From the NCBI GenBank assembly GCA_005788035.1, contig SXZI01000051.1, positions 1 to 36,322 of the forward strand: a stretch of 36,322 nt of DNA, in the 5' to 3' direction. The position numbers were made by a program, and so were the translations under genes. This DNA comes from Bacteroidota bacterium (GTDB lineage: Bacteria; Bacteroidota; Ignavibacteria; Kapaibacteriales; UBA961). Of this stretch, positions 16,501-23,380 are shown in pieces. The notes under the pieces are model-generated. The model was not told the origin of the DNA and did not search any database. It was given only the letters and a program-made list of their open reading frames with translations. Position 1 is the first letter of the stretch; each line of letters starts with the position of its first letter.

Positions 16501-17783
16501 GTTGAATCTCCCTCTGCAACAACATTGAACCAATTAGTACTAAACGCACTGTTTGCAGGAGATTGAAAAACCGTTGCTTGAATATATTGCTCTTGGGGTG
16601 TAACGATGATCATGAATGGATCGAATTCATCACCTAAATCCCAATTGGCGGAGTAGGAATATTGCATGACCAAAATTGGTTTATCGGCTTCCCAAACTGA
16701 AGTACCACGGAAACCTTCAACCAATCCACGACCTACATATTGATTGAAATCCTCAAAAAATTCACCGGCATTCAAAATTCCCTCACGTTGACCAAGCAAG
16801 TCGCCACTTACTTTATCATAGTATTTCATTTTCCAGCGTGTTTGATTCTGAGAGGCAATAACACGGAAAAAATCACCTTTATTGTCTCGTTTATATTCTA
16901 CTGTTGCATACCGTTTCCCCCATGCCTGTACAGGAGGGAGCATTTCAACAATATGATCTCGCCCATTTACATTTGTAGCAGGTATCATGCATCGTTCTTG
17001 ATAAGAAACCAATCCAATGGGTTTGTTGGATGTAATCTTTGAGCCTGACATGTCAAAGACGCCACGCGTTGATGCTTCACCTTTCACATTGAAGATTTGT
17101 CCTTTCATCAATGTTGCTTTAATGGTCTTTCCAAGGCGATTTCCTTTTACTGTTTTAGCACCTGCATTAGCTGCACCCCTACCTCGTAGGAGGATGGAGA
17201 TTTCAGTTTCATCCTCTGAGGCAACAACAGTGAAACCTGTAGCCCATCTGCGAACTTCATTGAAGTCATAATAACTGAGGTGAATATATTCCGTTCCCCA
17301 AACACTTGTGGGTAATGCAAGGAATCCTTCTGAAGTCACCGGCTTTGCATTCAATACATACACGGAAATTGGAGCATCTGCAAAAACATGCACGGCAATG
17401 TCATCAGGCACTTCACTAGAAGTTACTTCCCATGCAGTGGAAACGGAACCGTCTCTCGTGCTGAATGTCACAACATCCAAAGCACGTAATGCTTTCTTGC
17501 GACTAAAGCCCTGACCCGGAACTTCAAGTGTAACGACGGTATTTGTGGAGCCTGTCACATATATTTCAATGGCATTTAACGGTGCTTGAGCATTATCATT
17601 CATTGGGATAGCAAACCAAAAATCTTTCCCTTGAGCTGAATTATTCAAGACAGCTTCTGGTGCGGGAAATTTCTTCGCCACTTCTGGAAAATTTTGTCTG
17701 TGTGATTGCGCTTGCAATCCAATTACATTCATTGCAATGGCAAGCAAACAGACGAGAATTCGTACACCACTGTTCATTCTCAT
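13521..17783 (-). CDS. Giant secreted protein: IgGFc-binding-like domain, choice-of-anchor-D repeats, T9SS sorting domain
   Basis: About 1,420 residues. Order of parts: signal peptide ('VRILVCLLAIAMNVIGLQAQ'); about residues 45-410, a region starting 'GKDFWFAIP' that resembles the IgGFc-binding protein N-terminal domain of secreted bacterial proteins; about 620-1120, at least five Ig-like ASH/choice-of-anchor-D units, each with a 'FGxVxLGTT...VTVxN' style opening ('EFGRVRLGTTKEMTVQLKN', 'KEVYVTNSGSAPANVTKV', 'TSTITNPGTDDLIIGDM'); a cohesin-like stretch about 1180-1330; and the final 86 residues form a T9SS type A sorting domain ('SPNPLQSGNITIDYSI', 'VYNSLGERV', 'LPNGNYFCRI', ending 'VKPFTINR'). 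It should be exported by Sec, then moved across the outer membrane by T9SS and anchored or released; adhesion is the likely role. The start is the ATG at 17781-17783; a GTG just before (17786) and an ATG at 17777 are alternatives. Confidence 0.9.
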   Translation of the reverse strand: MRMNSGVRILVCLLAIAMNVIGLQAQSHRQNFPEVAKKFPAPEAVLNNSAQGKDFWFAIPMNDNAQAPLNAIEIYVTGSTNTVVTLEVPGQGFSRKKALRALDVVTFSTRDGSVSTAWEVTSSEVPDDIAVHVFADAPISVYVLNAKPVTSEGFLALPTSVWGTEYIHLSYYDFNEVRRWATGFTVVASEDETEISILLRGRGAANAGAKTVKGNRLGKTIKATLMKGQIFNVKGEASTRGVFDMSGSKITSNKPIGLVSYQERCMIPATNVNGRDHIVEMLPPVQAWGKRYATVEYKRDNKGDFFRVIASQNQTRWKMKYYDKVSGDLLGQREGILNAGEFFEDFNQYVGRGLVEGFRGTSVWEADKPILVMQYSYSANWDLGDEFDPFMIIVTPQEQYIQATVFQSPANSAFSTNWFNVVAEGDSTDAEQKKLKSVTLDGKPIWIRQPTFLSNRIPGTNLFWQNINVAPGPHKVTSQTRFGGYIYGFSSFDSYGWPAAMAIRKLDEIDTLPPVLTFEEDCGDFTYTATEVRSFGPPPDTAQIDQGISTIEMIDSVSTNYALEFITADRIVVDPKVKEFQFKFKVLDKTKDAFAIFVVMDRAGNYTIDSVRYTVDKLALNPDPVEFGRVRLGTTKEMTVQLKNESTNEIKLKEIKTRFGKEFKLISADTTPLKAGESRDVKIAYTPIREMPDEKTFDIDSLMAKTECAEFKWPLKGQGVRPCIAVEPQWNAGRVPINQKICKDDNASVGLKISNTGTDTLTVTGIKGVSLPFTVSSPSNPAFPFKIAPKANVFFNSICFNPTQEKSDTIIAVFESDSYGDDCSPNSTWYGTGIQPGLIITDQDWGKRRQGTVLMKEVYVTNSGSAPANVTKVELATPANTNFRIINVNPPVSDAAPFVLRNNGDKVTIQIEYEPTSEFDHTTTITASANNAGSAIGTLKGYGFLPKIQATGYIFQNPVLVGSYSANNGVVIIKNTSTSAPLFIESMDFSASGPNASDFEWDSPATLPSNVSIPISGELVIPVKFKPTDIGQRITAVDINNDAAPGTRTIEEPRIITNVDVIGTGIETRYPDIKVTPISYGNVIFCDDKRLTSTITNPGTDDLIIGDMQLIGADAGSFTLDPQTYPITIKPGDSYIVGVTFSPDAQRPYKAQVLVTPTNLKDAQGNIRTDFIELDGFGFSVEILLEVSPSAMDKIKAGTVKTIAVKGSTQDQSKWPVTQVRSIDMKLHYDSDMMAYETGSIKAGPGLPNWTITATESTDGLSIKATGSTNPNNGDFIIGDFKILMSDSSTYMIDITDATTKDRSLCTPIKTKPGTVSLDACFINGRLISFGSTAFSLKGVSPNPLQSGNITIDYSIGFKVATTVEVYNSLGERVSLAVDEILEPGEYRLAIPSDALPNGNYFCRIMAGPFTEVKPFTINR

Positions 17784-17796
17784 CACGCTCCGTGAT
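17782..17796 (-). promoter_or_regulatory. Hairpin enclosing the ribosome-binding site of the giant T9SS gene
   Basis: ATCACG-CTC-CGTGAT is a perfect 6-bp inverted repeat. On the transcript the GGAG ribosome-binding site spans the loop and the stem edge, and the stem touches the start codon. It could limit translation initiation, or be chance. Confidence 0.35.
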
Positions 17797-17894
17797 TGTA
17801 TAGAGTAAAATTGATCAATTTCATATTGTAAAATACCTCAAAATCCTCATTAAGCCAATTATCCATTTGGAATGTGGATATCTCAATCCCAATG

Positions 17895-18758
17895 TCAATC
17901 ATTGCCAGACCATGCCATATTGTCGATGAGCCGTGTCTTGCCCAAAAAACCAGCTACGAGTAGGACAATTTCATCTTTTTCAGAAAACTCATCAGGCATT
18001 TCAAGAGTATCACCCAAAGCGGCATTGCAATACTGGATCTCAAATTCCGGGCATGTTGCAAGTATAACTTTCATCTGTTCTTCTATACTTATTCTGCTGC
18101 GAATACCTTCCCGAATAAGTGATAGACCTGTCTGCAGTGCCGATTGTAACACCAAAGCTGATTTTTTTTCTTCTGGGCTTAGATATACATTACGTGAACT
18201 CATGGCCAGGCCGGAGGATTCGCGTAAAGTTGGAATCACCTGTATATCGATCCCCATATTTAAATCCTTCACCATCTGCTTGATCACCAAAGTCTGCTGA
18301 TAGTCTTTTTGTCCAAAATAGGCCGCATCCGGCTTCGTGGCTGCAAATAACTTTGCTACTACTGTTGCAACACCCTCAAAATGCCCCGGTCGATACAATC
18401 CTTCGAATGATTTGCTTATGTTGCCAATTGTAATGGTGGTTTGATATTCAGGGGGATACATTTCATCAATCGAGGGTATAAACACATACTTGCCACCTGC
18501 TGCCGAAATGATGGCGATATCTCGCTCAGGGTCTCGAGGATAGCGCTCAAAGTCTTCCTTCGGTCCAAATTGCAGGGGATTCACAAATATGGTTGTGATC
18601 ACTATGTCATGATGTTTGACTGCCTCCCGAATAAGCGAGGCATGCCCTTCATGCAAATACCCCATGGTTGGAACACAGGCTATGCTCTTCCCTTCTTTGC
18701 GAAGCGCATTGGAAATAGACTGCATATCAGAAATTGAATGTATTACGTTAAGGGACAT
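17895..18758 (-). CDS. panC: Pantothenate synthetase
   Basis: 287 residues, typical length. PanC joins pantoate and beta-alanine with ATP to make pantothenate, the coenzyme A precursor. Motifs: 'VPTMGYLHEGHASLI' with the HIGH-like His36-Glu-Gly-His39, 'IFVNPLQFGPKEDFERYPRD', 'GQKDYQQ', and the KMSKS-like loop 'LAMSSRN' near residue 195. ATG start at 18756-18758. The start codon is only 3 bases from the start of the divergent hypothetical gene, so either the two share an extremely short control region or one of them is transcribed from within the other. No panB or panD is seen here. Confidence 0.97.
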   Translation of the reverse strand: MSLNVIHSISDMQSISNALRKEGKSIACVPTMGYLHEGHASLIREAVKHHDIVITTIFVNPLQFGPKEDFERYPRDPERDIAIISAAGGKYVFIPSIDEMYPPEYQTTITIGNISKSFEGLYRPGHFEGVATVVAKLFAATKPDAAYFGQKDYQQTLVIKQMVKDLNMGIDIQVIPTLRESSGLAMSSRNVYLSPEEKKSALVLQSALQTGLSLIREGIRSRISIEEQMKVILATCPEFEIQYCNAALGDTLEMPDEFSEKDEIVLLVAGFLGKTRLIDNMAWSGND

Positions 18759-18761
18759 ATC

Positions 18762-19550
18762 ATGGTCAACATTTCAATGATTGGATTCTTATTATTGTCG
18801 GGGTTCTTTGACTACACTGAAAGTCATGAACAAAAACCACACAAATATACCACCAAAAACAAGTCAGAGAGTAGTCTCTTTGATAGTCTGATGAAACAAT
18901 GCTTCAAAAACAATGTCCTCCGCTGCGACTCATGCGATACCGTATCGCTCAGGCGATATTTGGAAGAATCATCAGCTCGCATTGAAAATGGTGGGCGCAA
19001 TCAACAAGCAAGACTTTGCTCTTTGATGAATGTCTATCATGCTTGGTTGATACTAAGATTATGTGCATCCAATGGCTTGCAAAGAATCTCGAATGATTCG
19101 ATGTTCTTGTACAATGATACATTGATGATTGACAGATCAAGATTCACTCTTGCAACTTTACGAGCAAGCATACTTGAGATGGCTCAAAAAGAACAATTGC
19201 AGATTTGGTGTTCTTTATGGGATGGAACTGTTTCCGGGGCTTCGCACCCAAAGAAGGAATTTCATCCCCAAACATATTCATCTACAATCAAATCAAAAGC
19301 AAAATCGTATTTCAAATCTACACATGATGAATATGTATTGGATAGATCTAAAGGAATATTAAGCTTATCGGAATCATTGCTGCGTGAATTGTCACTCATC
19401 AAGGGATCTAGCATGCGTGAGACACCTTATATCCTGGAATTGATACTTCCTTACATTCCCGAAATGGACGCAGCATATTGCCTTGTGAATAAACACATGC
19501 TTCGTGTGAGAAGCATGATAGTTTCTGACAGAATACAAATGGTTCAATGA
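18762..19550 (+). CDS. Hypothetical protein, 262 residues
   Basis: I do not recognise a family. The ATG at 18762 is preferred because AAGGGA lies about 7 bases upstream; the protein then starts with a hydrophobic stretch ('MIGFLLLSGFF') that may be a weak signal peptide or anchor, followed by a basic, Ser-rich region, a CxxC ('RCDSCDT', near residue 47) and mixed alpha/beta sequence. No competing long frame lies on the other strand, which supports it being real. It is one of few rightward genes here, divergent from panC with a 3-base gap and convergent with the recombinase gene (ends overlap by 7 bases). A short hairpin (19496-19517) falls near its 3' end, inside the coding region. Confidence 0.55.
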   Translation: MVNISMIGFLLLSGFFDYTESHEQKPHKYTTKNKSESSLFDSLMKQCFKNNVLRCDSCDTVSLRRYLEESSARIENGGRNQQARLCSLMNVYHAWLILRLCASNGLQRISNDSMFLYNDTLMIDRSRFTLATLRASILEMAQKEQLQIWCSLWDGTVSGASHPKKEFHPQTYSSTIKSKAKSYFKSTHDEYVLDRSKGILSLSESLLRELSLIKGSSMRETPYILELILPYIPEMDAAYCLVNKHMLRVRSMIVSDRIQMVQ

Positions 19551-20506
19551 ACGAATTCCAGCATATGTAATGCTTGATGCAATCCTGCTTCGTGTGCTTG
19601 ATGGGTTAAATTCAGATACCGCTGTGCTATGGAAGGTGAAACTATGCGCATTCTTTGCATGATTTCTTCAAGGTCTTGTCCTGCCAATGCCATGATGCAA
19701 CCGGCGGTATGGCGCAAAGAATATGGCGACAGTACCTTTTGTCGATCAGGTGATATACCGGATTTTTTCATTCGCTTTTGAAAAGCATCACGTAATCCAC
19801 GAACGCTCATCCTGCAGCCTAATGAGCGATTACTCAAACTGTGAAAAAGTGGGGCATCTTGGATCATGACTTCAGGGAATCGCTCGTGCAAATAGCTCGA
19901 TAAAGCTTCGCTTGCAAAATGAGGAAGTTTCACCTCGCATTGTTTTTCACTGATTGCCTCTGGTAGCTTGATCACCGAGTTCATGGATAGCGTTTGAGTA
20001 TCGGCAATCGTCAAGCTCAACAATTCCTGTTCTTTCAACATAGATCCGAGCATGAATGAAAACAATGCTTTATCACGCAATCCATGCATACTTTGCATAT
20101 CCATTGTATCAAACAACATTAACAATTCATGAAAATTGAAAAATGATGGAATTGTTGAGATGGGATTTTTTTGTGCATGAACATGCTTCGCTGGATTTCG
20201 TGGAAGAACTTTCACTTCCACCAGATATTGCGAAAATCTTCTCAATGATGTAAGATATGTCGAAATGGAAGGAGATTGCAATTTCTTGGTTTCAATCAGA
20301 TGAGATTTATACCGTTCAAAATCCTTGATACGAAATTTGAATTTTCTGTCCTGGATCACAAATGACAAAAAACATCGCAATGAACGTGAATATGTATCTG
20401 CTGTATGGGGTGATGCTGATTTACGAATATGGGATTCAAATACTGAAATATGCTCAGCGAGAACGGCATTTCTAAGTGTGACGGGTTGATACATGTCATT
20501 GATCAT
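19544..20506 (-). CDS. Tyrosine recombinase/phage integrase family protein with altered catalytic residues
   Basis: 320 residues with the XerC/XerD layout: an N-terminal SAM-like core-binding domain (about 15-110, 'TADTYSRSLRCFLSFV', 'STYLTSLRRFSQYLVEV') and a catalytic domain (120-315). The C-terminal active-site block aligns well by spacing: Arg265 and His266 in 'YSLRHTAG' and Tyr297 in 'IAQRYLNL', 32 residues apart as in XerD. But the first catalytic Arg is replaced by Lys158 ('GSMLKEQELLSL'), the His of HxxR is Tyr262, and the His/Trp of 'LGH' is Ile288. It may be inactive in strand cleavage, have changed chemistry, or work as a partner subunit. It starts 19 bases after the VWA-OmpA gene and could be read from the same transcript. 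No flanking repeats or other phage genes are seen. Confidence 0.85.
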   Translation of the reverse strand: MINDMYQPVTLRNAVLAEHISVFESHIRKSASPHTADTYSRSLRCFLSFVIQDRKFKFRIKDFERYKSHLIETKKLQSPSISTYLTSLRRFSQYLVEVKVLPRNPAKHVHAQKNPISTIPSFFNFHELLMLFDTMDMQSMHGLRDKALFSFMLGSMLKEQELLSLTIADTQTLSMNSVIKLPEAISEKQCEVKLPHFASEALSSYLHERFPEVMIQDAPLFHSLSNRSLGCRMSVRGLRDAFQKRMKKSGISPDRQKVLSPYSLRHTAGCIMALAGQDLEEIMQRMRIVSPSIAQRYLNLTHQAHEAGLHQALHMLEFVH

Positions 20507-20525
20507 GCTTCACCTGTATTCTTCC

Positions 20526-21845
20526 CTATTTGCCAATGATGATCACTTCTGTTCGACGATTCAATCGTCTGCCAAATTCGGTTGCATTGCTTGCGATGGG
20601 CTTTGTATCTCCAAAACCGGCAGACTCCAATCGCTTTGGGTCTATGCCTTTCTTTATGAGATATTGTCGCACCGCTTCTGCACGGAACATAGAGAGTTTG
20701 CGATTCAGAGACTTGCTTCCTCTTGAGTCAGTATGACCTTCAATGCGAACAGACACTTTAGTCCTATTCAGAAGAAATTCACGCAATATTTCCAATTCAT
20801 AGACCGAATCCGGAAGAGTTGAACTATTTGTTTGAAAGAGTAGATTCTCAATAATGAGTTTTCTTCCCAATTCAACAATTGGAATGATTTTCTTGACAAT
20901 CTCTCTTTTCTGCTCATCGATAATACCAACACTCAATGAATCAGGGATAGCTGTTTTATCTGAACGATATGTGATCGCAAATAGATTTGTAAGCTGCGTG
21001 GAATAATCATCAAGAATCGTTGCAAAAGGAGTAGAGATGTCAAACATGGAACCACGTGTACCCTCGGTCAATGTTCGATAGTCTTGCAATACGGGAGGAA
21101 CAATCGTGAATAATCTAATGGAATTATCTTTTAATGTTTGAATAATTGATTCCGTTGTTTGCAATGTTCTACCCTGTCCTCGCTCGCCCTTCTGATGATA
21201 TGGTGCATCTGTAATAATGATTGCTACTTTGTTCGCGGCTGGTCTGAATTTCATTTTCGACATGTCGGACAATGCTTCGAGAGCATTTTCTTTATCATCT
21301 CCGCCACCTGTTGCCCATACACCTGTGAGCCATTTACCGAAATCTTTTACATTGTCTGTGGGATTATAAACTTTTTCTACTACATCAGAAAAAAGAACAA
21401 GTCCTACGCGATAATCAATGCCTTTTGCGGAAACATTCCCAACAAACTTTTCTATATTATTTCTGATTGCATTGATATATGTACCCATTGTGGCTGTAAC
21501 ATCAAGCACGAAAACGAAGTCAATAGGAATATTTTCTTTGAATGAAATCTTCTCAATTGAAATAACTTTCTTTGTGACCCCATTTTCAACCACTGAAAAT
21601 TCTTTTGGATTCAATGTATCCAATGCGGTACCATTTGCTTTTACCGCTTCAACAATCAATTTCACTTCAGGGAATTTCGTGATGTCTATGTTTTGAATAG
21701 CCATCCGAATATTACCTTCACCCATTTTCAAGCGTGCTGACTCTGCCGCTTGTTTTGCTTGCGCTTTGACAGAATCTGTTTGGGCATGCAAACATGTTGC
21801 AGAAATAAACAGGAAGATTGTAAGAATGGTGGCGAAGAGATTCAT
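20526..21845 (-). CDS. VWA domain protein with C-terminal OmpA peptidoglycan-binding domain
   Basis: 439 residues from the ATG at 21843-21845; the signal peptide ('LFATILTIFLFISATCLHAQ') follows directly, whereas a longer TTG-started frame would cross a terminator hairpin. Residues about 45-100 are a small beta domain like those before VWA domains ('LNPKEFSVVENGVTKKVI'). A von Willebrand A domain follows (about 105-290) with a MIDAS-type 'DVTATM' and 'IIITDAPY'. The last 110 residues are OmpA-like, with 'RIEGHTDSRGS' and 'AGFGDTKPIASNATEFGRRL' that bind diaminopimelate of peptidoglycan. It would be periplasmic or outer-membrane attached, binding the cell wall at one end and a protein partner through the VWA. 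Last envelope gene of the leftward cluster. Confidence 0.88.
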   Translation of the reverse strand: MNLFATILTIFLFISATCLHAQTDSVKAQAKQAAESARLKMGEGNIRMAIQNIDITKFPEVKLIVEAVKANGTALDTLNPKEFSVVENGVTKKVISIEKISFKENIPIDFVFVLDVTATMGTYINAIRNNIEKFVGNVSAKGIDYRVGLVLFSDVVEKVYNPTDNVKDFGKWLTGVWATGGGDDKENALEALSDMSKMKFRPAANKVAIIITDAPYHQKGERGQGRTLQTTESIIQTLKDNSIRLFTIVPPVLQDYRTLTEGTRGSMFDISTPFATILDDYSTQLTNLFAITYRSDKTAIPDSLSVGIIDEQKREIVKKIIPIVELGRKLIIENLLFQTNSSTLPDSVYELEILREFLLNRTKVSVRIEGHTDSRGSKSLNRKLSMFRAEAVRQYLIKKGIDPKRLESAGFGDTKPIASNATEFGRRLNRRTEVIIIGK

Positions 21846-21857
21846 AATCGTGGTCTT

Positions 21858-21898
21858 ACAAAAGAAACCCCCTGACAAGATAACACCTGCACAGGGGG
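21858..21898 (-). terminator. Intrinsic terminator inside the envelope cluster
   Basis: CCCCCTG / CAGGGGG, a perfect 7-bp stem with a 17-base loop (21868-21898), followed on the minus strand by TTTCTTTTGT. It lies 22 bases after the stop of the 465-residue barrel gene and ends 13 bases before the VWA-OmpA start, with no promoter visible in between; it probably sets partial read-through. Confidence 0.7.
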
Positions 21899-21920
21899 AA
21901 CACTGTTCTGAGTATGCACC

Positions 21921-23318
21921 TTAAATATTAAGGCGCAATACTGGTGAAATCATAAATACGGACTGATCAAATGGTCTTGATTCGCTACGCAATGGAATTG
22001 AATAACGAGCATCCAAATACAACCATTCTCCGAGCAATGGAAGATAGAGTCTTCCTAGAAATATCTGATTTGAATATTGTGCACTCAATCCAAATGGGAA
22101 TGTTGATTGATTACGATATTCAACTTTGGCATAGAGCCAATCCAAAAATTCTGTTGGATGGAAGAATGTCAAACCATCGACTTTATCATTCAATGCAAAT
22201 GGACCTGTGTCATTCCCAAGACGATTCAAGGCAACTTCACGAACTTCAGTATAATTTATACCCAAGTCAAAGCGCACATAGTTTTCAGGATTCTCAGGAT
22301 CGAGCCACCAGTTATAGAACAATCCGGTATTGCCAGTAATTCTCAACAAAGGTGCAACTACCAATGGATCGCGTGGACTTGCAGGATTGTTTTTGAAATA
22401 AGCTGCATATGTGGCACGCTCAACGGTTTTGAGTGTGTCTATGCCTTGTAATGGTACCTCAACATGAAATGTGATACCAAAGTTTGGTTCGAATGGTGCA
22501 TGAAAATCAAAACCAAAGATTCCTTTTCCGCCATATGCTGCATTCATTCTACGTTGCGGCAAGAAATTAAGCATGCCGTTTGACGTATCCTGCATACGAT
22601 ATCCCATACCGATATGAAAATGCAATAAGTTTGGAATGGCCTTGCGTGTTGCAATATCTTCATTGACATACAAAGGATGTTGAACCATCACTTTTGCTTC
22701 ACCGGAAGAGATAAAAGGTAATCCTGCACCTTCGGTACCAATCACGGAACGAATCCAATATCCATCTTCTTTACCGATTTTAAGTGTCTGCTCAAAAGCG
22801 GACAATGAATATGAATGGGTTGTATTCGTTGGCATTTCAAGATAATTTGTAATTGCTTCAATCTGCGCTTGTGATGGAGCAGATGCAACCGGAACATCTT
22901 GATAGCAATATGGTCTCTTTGGACTAATCAACGTTGACACAAGTGTTTTCAACTTGGAATCAACTTGATCCGCTGTCATCTTTTCTTTTCCGCATTCAAT
23001 CAAAAGAATATTATAATCAGGATTCTTTGGATCTTTAATCGGAGCTGATGTTATGAGAATTGTTCTCATATCCAGATTTTCTGCGGGCCTACCGTCCAAC
23101 TTGAATACCTGGAAAATCTGCAATTGCAAATTCGGCTCGCAAACACTCCAACGGGGAAAATAGGGCAATAAGCCGGGATCTACGGACTTCAAACTTGCCA
23201 ATGCAAGCGAATCACTAGTCTGGGCTTGTGCGGTCATAACTCCAAATCCGCTCATCGAAATGATGCATAGGAGGAAGAAATGCAAGTAGCGTTGTTTTAT
23301 CATGGTTTTCATCACCAT
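21921..23318 (-). CDS. Outer-membrane beta-barrel protein with N-terminal soluble domain
   Basis: 465 residues, no family recognised. A signal peptide ends near residue 33 ('GFGVMTAQAQ'). Residues about 40-210 are a soluble domain with several Cys ('WSVCEPNLQLQIFQVFKLDG', 'LLIECGKEKMTADQVDSKL'), predicted to face the periplasm. From about 230 to the end the sequence alternates like transmembrane strands ('LHFHIGMGYRMQ', 'FGITFHVEVPL', 'YVRFDLGINYTEV', 'LYAKVEYRNQSTFPFGLSAQ', final 'FMISPVLRLNI'). Start chosen at the first ATG; two more in-frame ATGs (residues 3 and 6) are possible and no strong ribosome-binding site is seen. Second barrel gene of the GldM-like cluster, 62 bases after the preceding one. 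Confidence 0.75.
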   Translation of the reverse strand: MVMKTMIKQRYLHFFLLCIISMSGFGVMTAQAQTSDSLALASLKSVDPGLLPYFPRWSVCEPNLQLQIFQVFKLDGRPAENLDMRTILITSAPIKDPKNPDYNILLIECGKEKMTADQVDSKLKTLVSTLISPKRPYCYQDVPVASAPSQAQIEAITNYLEMPTNTTHSYSLSAFEQTLKIGKEDGYWIRSVIGTEGAGLPFISSGEAKVMVQHPLYVNEDIATRKAIPNLLHFHIGMGYRMQDTSNGMLNFLPQRRMNAAYGGKGIFGFDFHAPFEPNFGITFHVEVPLQGIDTLKTVERATYAAYFKNNPASPRDPLVVAPLLRITGNTGLFYNWWLDPENPENYVRFDLGINYTEVREVALNRLGNDTGPFALNDKVDGLTFFHPTEFLDWLYAKVEYRNQSTFPFGLSAQYSNQIFLGRLYLPLLGEWLYLDARYSIPLRSESRPFDQSVFMISPVLRLNI

Positions 23319-23380
23319 TTATATCAAGTAATGTTCAAATCAAATGTTATCGACACTATGCCGACGCATTTCTTGCTGAA

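Noticed and set aside
19496-19517. CATGCTT/AAGCATG hairpin as terminator of the hypothetical gene
   Set aside because: It lies inside the coding region 33 bases before the stop and lacks a T run.
19544-20506. Integron, prophage or insertion element around the tyrosine recombinase
   Set aside because: No attachment repeats, cassette sites, tRNA gene or other phage or transposon genes were seen nearby.
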